A stretch of DNA of 64,000 nt, taken from assembly GCA_030619925.1 (NCBI GenBank), contig JAUXAL010000005.1, positions 1 to 64,000 on the forward strand. Direction: 5' to 3'. The notes below the pieces were generated by a model, which did not search any database, was not told the origin of the DNA, and worked only from the letters and a program-made list of their open reading frames with translations. Shown here one piece after another: positions 33,472-41,186 of the stretch. A program made the position numbers and the translations under genes. The DNA comes from Phycisphaerae bacterium. GTDB lineage: Bacteria; Planctomycetota; Phycisphaerae; Sedimentisphaerales; Anaerobacaceae. Every line of letters begins with the position of its first letter. Position 1 is the first letter of the stretch.

Positions 33472-35352
33472 TTAAAAGTAAAATCGCTCCAGTTTACTAT
33501 TTTGTTCCCATTCCTTGCGAGCTTGTTGAACGCTTTCCATCTCGCTTACTTCAGCCACCGGCACATCCCACCAGCTTTCATAACCGGGCACACCTACATA
33601 ACGATCATTCTGGACATAAATCACCGTGGTCCGATCGGTTTTCTTGGATTCTTTGAAGCCTTCAACAAAATCATCGTATGTCTTGCACTCAATAACGTGA
33701 GCACCCAATCCACGGGCATTCATGGCGAAATTTACCGGAAGTGCTTCAACCTCACGTGATGCATCATCAGGAAGCTTGTTATTGATGGGAAAGGCATAAC
33801 GTGTGCCAAACCCTTCTTGGCCCAACGAACGGCTGAGCCCGCCGATACTGTTAAAGCCCTGGTTGTCCATCAGAACAATAGTAAGTTTATATCCTTCCTG
33901 TATGGAAGTGACAATTTCATTGCACAGCATCAGGTAACTGCCGTCGCCGACCATAACAATTACTTCCCGCTCCGGAGCTGCCATTTTGATTCCCAGCCCA
34001 CCGGCAATCTCATAACCCATGCAGCTATATCCATATTCAAGATGGAAATTCTTCGAGTGTCGGGTACGCCACAATTTATGCAGGTCACCGGGCATGCTAC
34101 CTGCCGCATTTATCATTACCGCGTCAGGTTCGCTCAATTCGTTGACTACGCCAATTAATTCACCCTGACTTGGCAAAGGCTGATTACGAATCGCGTAAAT
34201 TCGGTCTACCTCTTCCTGCCATTCTTTATGCAGTTGCTGGGCCTTTTTCTGGTAGTCCTGCTCAACATGATAACCTTCCAGCATTCCCATTAGTTCCTCA
34301 AGAGTTACACGCGCATCCGCCAGTAACGGCAAAGCAGCATGCTTATACGCATCAAATTCAGCAACGTTAATATTGACGAAACGAACATCAGGATTCTGAA
34401 AGGCGGTCTTGCTTGCTGTAGTAAAATCGCTATAGCGTGTTCCAAAACCAATAACCAGGTCCGCCTGACGTGCTATACGGTTTGCGGCAAAGTTCCCCGT
34501 TACACCTATCGCCCCCAGGTTCAGCTTATTATCATAAAGCAAACTGCCCTTACCCGCCATCGTTACCCCTACTGGAATACCCGTCTTCTCGACAAACTGC
34601 TTGAGAGCATCTTCGGCTCCGCTGTAAATAACCCCACCTCCGGCTATAATCAACGGACATTTGGAATCGCTTATCCTCCGGGCCGCTTCTGCCAGAGCTG
34701 TGCGGTCTGCACGATTGCGTGGAATGAGCCAGGTGCGTTTATTAAAAAACTCAACCGGATAATCATGTGCTTCCGTCTGGGTATCCTCAGGAAGCGAAAG
34801 AGTCACCGCCCCCGTGTCAGCCGGGCTGGTGAGCACACGCATAGCCTCAGGCAATGCCGTTAATATCTGATCGGCCCGGTTGATGCGGTCCCAGTATCGA
34901 CTCACCGGCTTAAAGCAGTCACTTACTGATATATCCTGGGTAGTTTCCGATTCCAACTGCTGCAGAACAGGCGCTACATTGCGACGCGCGAATATATCAC
35001 CCGGCAACAGCAACACCGGAAGATGATTAGCCGTCGCTACTGCCGCTCCGGTAATCATATTTGTCGCTCCCGGACCAATTGATGAAAGACAGGCGAACGT
35101 CCCCATTCGATTTTTCATCTTGGCATAAGCAGCCGAGGCGTGCACCATCGCCTGCTCATTACGGGTCTGGTAGTAGCGAAATTGCGGATATTGCTGCAAT
35201 GCCTGCCCTACCCCGGATACACAACCATGACCAAAAATACCGAAACACCCAGCAAAAAAAGGGTGTTCATTACCATCACGTTCTACATACTGCTTAGTAA
35301 GGTACTTAATCAGCGCCTGCGCCATCGTTAAACGAACAGTTTTAGCACTCAT
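33472..35352 (-). CDS. iolD: 3D-(3,5/4)-trihydroxycyclohexane-1,2-dione hydrolase
   Basis: 626-aa thiamine-diphosphate enzyme that opens the ring of the diketo-inositol intermediate to give 5-deoxyglucuronate. The N-terminal Pyr domain starts MAQALIKYLTKQYVERDG and FAGCFGIFGHGCVSG. The middle Rossmann domain has PLIIAGGGVIYSGAEDAL. The C-terminal PP domain has the ThDP/Mg motif GDGSYLMLCNEIVTS...DNQGFNS. Length and order match IolD. It lies between iolC and the LacD-type aldolase. The 139-bp gap to iolC contains an inverted word repeat, unusual inside an operon. Confidence 0.95.
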   Translation of the reverse strand: MSAKTVRLTMAQALIKYLTKQYVERDGNEHPFFAGCFGIFGHGCVSGVGQALQQYPQFRYYQTRNEQAMVHASAAYAKMKNRMGTFACLSSIGPGATNMITGAAVATANHLPVLLLPGDIFARRNVAPVLQQLESETTQDISVSDCFKPVSRYWDRINRADQILTALPEAMRVLTSPADTGAVTLSLPEDTQTEAHDYPVEFFNKRTWLIPRNRADRTALAEAARRISDSKCPLIIAGGGVIYSGAEDALKQFVEKTGIPVGVTMAGKGSLLYDNKLNLGAIGVTGNFAANRIARQADLVIGFGTRYSDFTTASKTAFQNPDVRFVNINVAEFDAYKHAALPLLADARVTLEELMGMLEGYHVEQDYQKKAQQLHKEWQEEVDRIYAIRNQPLPSQGELIGVVNELSEPDAVMINAAGSMPGDLHKLWRTRHSKNFHLEYGYSCMGYEIAGGLGIKMAAPEREVIVMVGDGSYLMLCNEIVTSIQEGYKLTIVLMDNQGFNSIGGLSRSLGQEGFGTRYAFPINNKLPDDASREVEALPVNFAMNARGLGAHVIECKTYDDFVEGFKESKKTDRTTVIYVQNDRYVGVPGYESWWDVPVAEVSEMESVQQARKEWEQNSKLERFYF

Positions 35353-35411
35353 GTCAAAACCTCCAAAAGCTATGCCTTAACAAAAACTCACCCAAACTTA
35401 GTATCCAACAC

Positions 35412-35483
35412 CAGAAGTCAGATGTCAGAAGCCAGATTTCAGAAGCAAGTTCTGTCCTCTGATTTCTGTCCTCTGTCTTCTGT
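35412..35483. repeat. Inverted word repeat between iolC and iolD
   Basis: CAGAAGTCAGATGTCAGAAG words are followed by roughly complementary CTGTCCTCTGTCTTCTG words. In RNA this would give a long imperfect hairpin, which might act in mRNA processing or attenuation between iolC and iolD. Confidence 0.6.
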
Positions 35484-35491
35484 TCTTATTA

Positions 35492-36523
35492 CTATTCAAG
35501 CCCCCCGTAGTCCTGAACAAAGGCCATTACTTCTTCGTAGGTAGGCATAAAATTGGCACAACCATGTTTGGTAACAACAATCGCCCCACACGCATTACCC
35601 ATACGTGCGGACTTGTACCAGCCCAAACCTTTAACATACCCATAAAGAAATCCAGCGGCAAAGGCATCTCCCGCCCCAAGAATATTTGTCACTTCCACCG
35701 GGAACCCTGGCGCATCGATTTGCTCGATTTTACCCTGTTGATCCACCAGATGAACATAAACACCCTGACTACCTTTCTTTTGCAGCAGTGCTTCCGGTCC
35801 CATCGAAAGCATATTACGAATCGCCTGGTCCACATCTCCCCGAACCTGGGTATCCGAAACCGAATCTGTAAGTTCAATATGACTGACATTCGTTAACATG
35901 GCGGCATTTATCTCATCTTCTGTTCCAATCACAACGTCTGCCAGCCGAAGCGCCGAACGTACCACCACGCCAAACGCCCTCGGGTCATGCCACTGGTCAG
36001 GACGAAAATCTATATCAAGAACAACTTTTGTCCCCGCTTGACGGGCCAGCTCAGCGGCAAATAATGTCGCACTGCGACTCGGCTCCAGGGACAAATTTGT
36101 GCCAGCAAACTGAAATACTTTGCTATTGGAAACCGGGGCGTTGCGAACATCATCTATCGTCAATTCAATATCAGCGCAATTATCACGATAATAAACCAGA
36201 GGAAAACTATCTGGAGGTTCTATACCCAGAAGCACTGCGCTGGACCGCTTGCCGGGCTTACGGGAGATAAATCGTGTTTCCACTCCCTCTTTTTGCAGAA
36301 ATTTCAGAATAAAATCACCTACCGGGTCTTCTCCAAGCCCTGTCAATAAAGCGGTCTTTAGCCCCAGCCTTCGCCCTCCTACGCTGATATTCGTCGGCGA
36401 ACCTCCAACATACGCAGCAAAACTGGTAATATCCACAAACGGTGAACCAATATCATTACTGTAAAGATCGATTGATGACCGCCCCATATGAAGCGTGTCG
36501 TATATCCGTTCGGTTTCACTCAT
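35492..36523 (-). CDS. iolC: 5-dehydro-2-deoxygluconokinase
   Basis: 343-aa PfkB-family sugar kinase. It phosphorylates 2-deoxy-5-keto-gluconate at C6 with ATP. The N-terminal RSSIDLYSNDIGSPFVDITSFAAYVGGSPTNI pattern is diagnostic for IolC among PfkB kinases. VVLDIDFRPDQWHDP is also an IolC-type segment. The C-terminal NILGAGDAFAAGFLYG carries the anion hole and catalytic Asp. The start at 36523 is chosen for AGGAG; an in-frame extension to 36556 has none. There is no fused DUF2090 aldolase domain, consistent with a separate aldolase in the operon. Confidence 0.94.
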   Translation of the reverse strand: MSETERIYDTLHMGRSSIDLYSNDIGSPFVDITSFAAYVGGSPTNISVGGRRLGLKTALLTGLGEDPVGDFILKFLQKEGVETRFISRKPGKRSSAVLLGIEPPDSFPLVYYRDNCADIELTIDDVRNAPVSNSKVFQFAGTNLSLEPSRSATLFAAELARQAGTKVVLDIDFRPDQWHDPRAFGVVVRSALRLADVVIGTEDEINAAMLTNVSHIELTDSVSDTQVRGDVDQAIRNMLSMGPEALLQKKGSQGVYVHLVDQQGKIEQIDAPGFPVEVTNILGAGDAFAAGFLYGYVKGLGWYKSARMGNACGAIVVTKHGCANFMPTYEEVMAFVQDYGGLE

Positions 36524-36567
36524 ATAATACTCCTGTAAAAAACAACTGGTACGCAACCCGGACCAAA

Positions 36568-37455
36568 TTAATATAACGGAAGCCGATTGTCTTTTTGCTT
36601 GTAAGTATCTTTAACCCAGGTGTATTTCGGATCATCCTGATTAGCGAGCGTTTGGGCACTGCCTGCTAATACATTCAAATAGTAAGTTGTATATCCCGGA
36701 GCACTGGCCACGGGATGATAACCTTCCGGCACCAGAACAGCACAGTTATTTTCCGCCCGAACCAAAGCGTCAATGGGATGACCTGCTTTATGAAGCGGTG
36801 ATGTTTCATCGGTATACACCCGCTGGTAGGCATAACCATCAGGCTTGTCAATTTTATAAAAATACACTTCCTCCAGATCGGCTTCAAGCAGATTACCCTG
36901 CTCATCTTCCAGGTGGACATCATGTTTGTGAGGTGGATAACTGCTCCAGTTGCCGCCCGGAGTATAAACCTCAACCAGCACCAGACGATGAACCGGCGCC
37001 CCCGAAGGCAGCAAATCATTAATCTGACGACTAACGTTATCACCTCCCCGTACCGAAATCGCTACATCCTCAGGCTTAATCAGCCATGGTTCATGGTCCT
37101 GATCAGTTGGCACCCAGACTATGACATATTCACCACTTTCCTCAGCTGTAATAGTAAACTTGCTCCGCCGGGGTAGATACAATGCGTGAGCTGCGCCTTC
37201 AAAAACATCCTTACGCGTGCCGATCCCGGACCACTGACCCCGATTCGAACGAACCGTATAGCGCCCGTTTAAATTGACTATAACCAGCTCATTCTCACCG
37301 CTCGCAAATGACCAGCTTTGGTTCTCCGCGAGTCGTCTGGCCTGAAAGGAAATATATTCCCAACCCGCCTGTTCCGGCGTAATGGACAAAATCAAATCCG
37401 GATCATCTGGAAAAACGCCGGGCTTCATTAAAATATTATCCGCGGTATATTGCAC
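36568..37455 (-). CDS. iolB: 5-deoxy-glucuronate isomerase
   Basis: 295-aa cupin-type isomerase (KduI/IolB family) that converts 5-deoxyglucuronate to 2-deoxy-5-keto-gluconate. Recognisable segments are GWEYISFQARRLAENQSWSF, GNWSSYPPHKHDVHLEDEQG (metal-binding His pair), EEVYFYKIDKPDGYAYQRVY and VPEGYHPVASAPGYTTYYLN. It is the first gene of the minus operon, with a GTG start at 37455 and GGGAG eight bases upstream. Decayed regulator sequence lies just upstream. The genes for the first two pathway steps (iolG and iolE) are not in this window. Confidence 0.94.
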   Translation of the reverse strand: MQYTADNILMKPGVFPDDPDLILSITPEQAGWEYISFQARRLAENQSWSFASGENELVIVNLNGRYTVRSNRGQWSGIGTRKDVFEGAAHALYLPRRSKFTITAEESGEYVIVWVPTDQDHEPWLIKPEDVAISVRGGDNVSRQINDLLPSGAPVHRLVLVEVYTPGGNWSSYPPHKHDVHLEDEQGNLLEADLEEVYFYKIDKPDGYAYQRVYTDETSPLHKAGHPIDALVRAENNCAVLVPEGYHPVASAPGYTTYYLNVLAGSAQTLANQDDPKYTWVKDTYKQKDNRLPLY

Positions 37456-37507
37456 TTATCAAACTCCCTGAATACTTCATACTTAGCTGAGGATCAGCTT
37501 TCATATT

Positions 37508-37690
37508 TCATAACGAATTTCGAATTATTAGTGATGTAGGCACAAATTCCTTTACATTCAGATTTGCCTCCTGACGATCCTAAACGTATTCAGCCGCCCT
37601 CAGGCCCATTTGACTAAAATCTGTTGACATCACCAGTATTCCACCTTTGACAAATTCCTTCATCGGTGTATCATTATACGAGACAATCCC
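37508..37690 (-). pseudogene. C-terminal remnant of a LacI-type regulator
   Basis: Reading the minus strand from 37690 gives GIVSYNDTPMKEFVKGGI, then LVMSTDFSQMGLRAAEYV, a TAG stop (37580-37582), and in the same frame DRQEANLNVKEFVPTSLIIR to a final TGA. The order (SYNDTPMAEF-like, STDF..MG..AA, P..L..R.S) is that of the last 60 residues of LacI/GalR-family ligand-binding domains. The DNA-binding half is missing, cut near repeat copy B. It probably once regulated the adjacent iol operon. It lies only 52 bp upstream of iolB. Confidence 0.6.
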
Positions 37691-37796
37691 CCGCACAGTA
37701 TAAAAACTAATAAGAGTCGGTCAAACCTTGAATTCACCCTTGCCAAATCAATCACCTATGATATGCTCCGGGCCTTTCGGATGCAACAGGTATTCC

Positions 37797-37997
37797 CGGA
37801 CCGATGCCACCAGCCAACCAGAGCGCACTGAGCCGCGCATGAAGCGCCCCAAAATGCCCCCATTTTCGCGACTTGCCGCCTACAACTGCTCTACAACTCA
37901 ACAACCCGTTATCTGCCAATTCGAAAAAGTGCCCACTCCATAAACTCTGTAAAACGAATAATTTATAAAAATCATAAAATTTGTAAACGTTTTCAAT
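37797..37997 (+). repeat. Dispersed ~200-bp repeat, copy B (full)
   Basis: From left to right: CGGACCGATGCCACCAGCCA; AAAATGCCCCCATTTTCGCG, a small hairpin; CTACAACTCAACAACCCGTT; ATCTGCCAATTCGAAAAA; a variable CATAAA-rich section; and TTGTAAACGTTTTCAA. Copies D (46893) and E (57951) have the same order and length. Copy B separates the LacI remnant from the recombinase remnant. Confidence 0.75.
37982..37995. promoter_or_regulatory. LacI/CcpA-type operator TGTAAACGTTTTCA
   Basis: This 14-mer fits the cre-type consensus TGWAANCGNTNWCA at every position and is part of a nearly perfect 16-bp palindrome. Identical or one-base-different sites end copies C (40978-40991), D (47078-47091) and E (58127-58140). 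Confidence 0.5.
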
Positions 37998-37999
37998 AC

Positions 38000-38221
38000 A
38001 GATGGGAAAAGATACGTAATCAGGTTGGCTTGGCTGACTTTAGATTTCATGATCTGCGTAAGACCTTTGGATCCGTTCTTGCTCAGAACGGCATATCCAC
38101 TGCTGTCACACAGAAATTGTTGGAACATTCTTCGCCAGACTTGACAAACAAGGTATATACAAATGTCGATCCCGTCCTGCGCCACGCGGTGGACCAAATA
38201 TCGGTTGATGACTGGCTGTAA
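38000..38221 (+). pseudogene. C-terminal fragment of a tyrosine recombinase
   Basis: From 38000 the frame reads RWEKIRNQVGLADFRFHDLR, KTFGSVLAQNGISTAVTQ, KLLEHSSPDLTNKVYTNVD and on to DDWL-stop. HDLR is the conserved HxxR of integrases, the segment LLEHSSPDLTNKVYTNV contains the last catalytic His and the Tyr nucleophile. Only the final 73 residues remain. The fragment begins exactly where repeat copy B ends, so the repeat has replaced the 5' part or is an end of the element the recombinase once moved. Confidence 0.75.
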
Positions 38222-38543
38222 CGATCCATAACCCAATAGCATTCTGTCAAGAACTCAGGAAGACGAAGTCAGGAGCACGTCCTAGTCTTAGTCGAAGATT
38301 GGATGGCTACTCCATGCACCTATCTCATGCCACTATAAGTCTGACCACAAGCCTCTCATCAACCTCTCTAAGCTTAGATTCCAATATCCATTGCTGCTGA
38401 TACCACATAATGCGACGAAAATGCCTCTCAACCGACCACATCGCCGCCGCCAGTCCACCGAAGCACCATTGAGCCATCCCGCCAACCCCCATCCCTTGAG
38501 GGAGCATGAGCAAACCGACTTAGGTGAGAATAATTGTCGCTGA

Positions 38544-39923
38544 TCACTTTTCGCCCAAAATCGGATCGTTTTCGATGTATCGCTCCCAATTTGCCATGGC
38601 ATTGAGCATAATCTTGCCACTTTTACAGTCCTCAACGGTCATCTTACCTGCTCGCACCAACTCATAATACGGTCCGATGTCACTCTGACGGTAAAGATTG
38701 GCAAAGTTCTGATAGAATTTTTCCCGTGGCATACGGGTCGGCAGAACGGCATGCAATGTGTCAAAGCAGGAGTAGTTGCTGGTTAACAGCTCGTCACGAC
38801 GGTCTTGGTAAAGCTGCGTGCCAGGCAAAGGAGTAAGAACCGTAAACTGTGTGTGGGTGATTTCATTTTCGCTGACATAATCGCGGAGCAGCTTGAAGTC
38901 ATCCTCAGTCCAGTCCGGGTCGACCAGAAAGGCACCCCATATGATCACGCCGTTATCCTTGAGAATCTTGATTGCTTGATTGTTTGTGTCAATATTACAA
39001 GATTTGTTGACGTCCTTGAGTATCTTGTCGCATCCTCCCTCTAGTCCCAACAGCACCACACACAGCCCAATATCCACCCATTTTTCCACCAGTTCAGGAT
39101 GCCTTACGATGGAATCCGTACGGCATTCCATTGAGAATGTCTTCTTTATGCCTTCAGACCTGACCAGGTCGGCAATAGCATTTTCTCGCTTGTAGTTCAT
39201 AAAAAAGTTGTCGTCGACAACTGTGATGTGATCGGTGGAAACGGCACAAATCTCCGACAAAACCCTCTGGGGCGGCATTTGATTGATAGAACCGTGGTAG
39301 AATTCGTGAACACTGCAAAAGTTGCACCGGAATGGGCAGCCTCTTGAGGTGGCAACGGATGTATCCGGTCTATCGAAGAGAAAGAAATATTCGTCTCGAT
39401 AAGATTCTGTCAGGTCTCGACGCGGCAGTGGCAAATTAGCCAAATCAACGCGGTTTTCTGACAGGTCATTGTGAACGAACATGCCGTTGCGATCCCGCCA
39501 TATAATATTAGGCACACCATTTAAGCCGCGGCGGTCTGCTACCGCCTGGGCTAATTTCCCGAACATGAGTTCAGCTTCACCGATAGCAATGGCATCCACC
39601 TGAGGTAGAAAGAAATCTTGCGGCAAAAGTGTGGCATGGTGACCACCCGCAACCGTGAATATCTCCGAAGAAAATGACTTGACATGTCGTAATATATTCT
39701 GGGCGGCGTACACTTCGGGCGTCAGGGCCGTAACCGCAACTATTTCCGGCCAGAACTTCCTCAACACAGAGTCGAGATTGTTGTCCAGACGCATGTCGAG
39801 GATGCGAACATCATGCTCCGGAACCATCGCCGCTACCATTTCCAGATGCAATGGCTCTGGCAGGGCCACTACACGAAATCCAATACTTTCAACTAAATCG
39901 GGTTGAACTAATAATATTCGCAA
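38544..39923 (-). CDS. B12-binding radical SAM protein
   Basis: 459-aa enzyme with an N-terminal cobalamin-binding fold (residues 1-130; ILLVQPDL, DAIAIGEAELMF) and a radical SAM domain whose cluster ligands are Cys196, Cys200 and Cys203 in GCPFRCNFC. FVDDNF-like VVDDNFFMNYKREN, SMECRTDSIVRHPELVEKW and LLGLEGGCDKIL are the substrate-side strands. Such proteins are often B12-dependent methylases; the overall text reminds me of hopanoid-methylase-like (HpnP/HpnR) proteins, but I cannot assign the substrate. It stands alone between blocks of gene debris and looks intact. Confidence 0.85.
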   Translation of the reverse strand: MRILLVQPDLVESIGFRVVALPEPLHLEMVAAMVPEHDVRILDMRLDNNLDSVLRKFWPEIVAVTALTPEVYAAQNILRHVKSFSSEIFTVAGGHHATLLPQDFFLPQVDAIAIGEAELMFGKLAQAVADRRGLNGVPNIIWRDRNGMFVHNDLSENRVDLANLPLPRRDLTESYRDEYFFLFDRPDTSVATSRGCPFRCNFCSVHEFYHGSINQMPPQRVLSEICAVSTDHITVVDDNFFMNYKRENAIADLVRSEGIKKTFSMECRTDSIVRHPELVEKWVDIGLCVVLLGLEGGCDKILKDVNKSCNIDTNNQAIKILKDNGVIIWGAFLVDPDWTEDDFKLLRDYVSENEITHTQFTVLTPLPGTQLYQDRRDELLTSNYSCFDTLHAVLPTRMPREKFYQNFANLYRQSDIGPYYELVRAGKMTVEDCKSGKIMLNAMANWERYIENDPILGEK

Positions 39924-39988
39924 AAATATGCCTTTCGTGTCAGGTTCCAGATTCAGCCCGCCTGTTTGTTATTTGGGGCTATTACATC

Positions 39989-40114
39989 TTATGCCAATTG
40001 TTCCATGAATTTCACTATAGCTGTCGTTCCTAACCGGCTGTCCTGTACTACCTTAGCTTTAAGTTCCTCTGGATCTTTCCATATGGATCGCATAGTAACA
40101 TTCTCAAACCTCAC
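39989..40114 (-). other. Possible small ORF or gene remnant
   Basis: 41 codons from a GTG (or 34 from an ATG at 40093) encode a charged helical peptide including RSIWKDPEELKAKVVQDS and GTTAIVKFMEQLA. It lies just upstream of the radical SAM gene on the same strand. The codon pattern looks protein-like, but I see no ribosome site and recognise no family. The remaining part of 39924-40277 shows nothing. Confidence 0.25.
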
Positions 40115-40277
40115 GACACATCATTCTACCTGATTCACCTTGAGACTTCCACCATCTTTGCTCTTTTTCGTGCACTCATCTGGGATGCCCCTCATATGGG
40201 GCAGGATTCCGGACTCTCTTTGTCCTTATACTTTCTTTAGTAAGGAATAGGCTCTCGTGAGGAGATGATCAGAATAG

Positions 40278-40338
40278 TTGCATTTTCAAGATAGAGCTGT
40301 AAAATGATAGAAATGAAGATCAGCGGCGTAAGCGGGCA
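40278..40338 (+). promoter_or_regulatory. Repeated promoter plus hairpin leader, copy 2
   Basis: TTGCAT (40278-40283) and TAAAAT (40300-40305) are 16 bp apart. They are followed by GATCAGCGGCGTAAGCGGGC, the diverged counterpart of the hairpin in copies 1 and 3. A truncated glycosyltransferase gene starts 75 bp after the -10. Confidence 0.4.
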
Positions 40339-40378
40339 GATTTAATTGGAAAATCTCAGTTACAATGGGAGATCAGGA

Positions 40379-40480
40379 ATGGCAAAAGGTTCCTCGAAAA
40401 AGGTTGCGTTTATTTCTTCCTTCCCGCCAAGAAAATGTGGAATTGCGACTTTCACTTGGGACCTTATCAAAAATACTGCG
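40379..40480 (+). pseudogene. 5' fragment of a glycosyltransferase gene
   Basis: MAKGSSKKVAFISSFPPRKC then GIATFTWDLIKNTA is the N-terminus of a GT4-type glycosyltransferase (the FPPRKCGIATFT pattern is well known). Homology stops near 40480, where sequence antisense to another gene begins. A GGGAG site precedes the ATG. Only about 34 codons are left. Confidence 0.6.
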
Positions 40481-40740
40481 CATCAGCCGCCAGCCCACCC
40501 GTCGCGTGGGCCGGGATGCACATACGGCCACTCGCGTTTTGGGTTCGACTGGCCCACTACGAAGAAACCATCGCGAGTAAACTTAGCGTAGCCACTCGGG
40601 GCTAACAAGAACTCATCGGTGTCGTTGTTAGCCTTGCCAATCTGCCAGAGCAGCTTAGTTTCTCCAGCTGCGAACCCGTTGAGGCATACACAAAATAACA
40701 ACGACGGCACAAGACCTTTTGTTAGCTTTAAACGTTTCAT
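40481..40740 (-). pseudogene. 5' fragment of a secreted polysaccharide-lyase-like gene
   Basis: AAAGGAG precedes an ATG at 40740. A signal peptide (LVPSLLFCVCLNGFAAG) is followed by ETKLLWQIGKANNDTDEF, GYAKFTRDGFFVVGQSNPK and WPYVHPGPRDGWAGG. This WQIGK...DGFFVVG...WPYVQPGP pattern opens a family of large secreted rhamnogalacturonan-lyase-like proteins. After 85 residues the frame hits a stop at the same junction that truncates the glycosyltransferase fragment. A single deletion between two convergent genes would explain both. Confidence 0.55.
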
Positions 40741-40861
40741 CCTGTTCGCTCCTTTCCAAAAAAACCTTGTATGCTACTCTACCAGCGGGAGTTTATGGAA
40801 AGAAAGATACGGGCTAATTATCCAAAGTAAAAGAACTTAGTTACCGAATCTGAATTACCCC

Positions 40862-40996
40862 TTCGAAAATACTACGGCGTCAGCCGTTTCGTCCAACAAC
40901 CCGTTATCTCCCAATTCGACAAAAATGACCACTCCATAAACTGTTTAGTGTCAAGAGATTACAGAAGGCCGAAAATTTGTGAACGTTTTCAATGTC
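40862..40996 (+). repeat. Dispersed ~200-bp repeat, copy C (3' part)
   Basis: CCAACAACCCGTTATCTCCC, AATTCGACAAAAATG, CACTCCATAAACTGT and TTGTGAACGTTTTCAATGTCC match the right two thirds of copies B, D and E. The left GC-rich part is absent. The operator-like site is at 40978-40991. It lies 70 bp upstream of promoter cassette copy 3. Confidence 0.65.
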
Positions 40997-41062
40997 CAGT
41001 GAGCATAGGCCTCAAAACCTTCGAGAAGAGAAGCAGAGAAGGCAAGGAAGCAACCAGAAAGC

Positions 41063-41123
41063 TTGAATTATTAAGACAGATTTGATATTCTATTAGAAGA
41101 GAAGCTCAACGGTGTAGCTGAGC
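41063..41123 (+). promoter_or_regulatory. Repeated promoter plus hairpin leader, copy 3
   Basis: TTGAAT (41063-41068) and TATTCT (41086-41091) with a 17-bp spacer containing AAGACAGA, then the hairpin GCTCAAC/GCTGAGC (41104-41123). This is nearly the same as copy 1 at 7634. The double-esterase gene starts 64 bp after the hairpin. Confidence 0.5.
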
Positions 41124-41186
41124 AAGGATATACAATGTTATATAGGAAATCCAGTTCAAATATCACCATCCTGTAAGGAAAATGCC

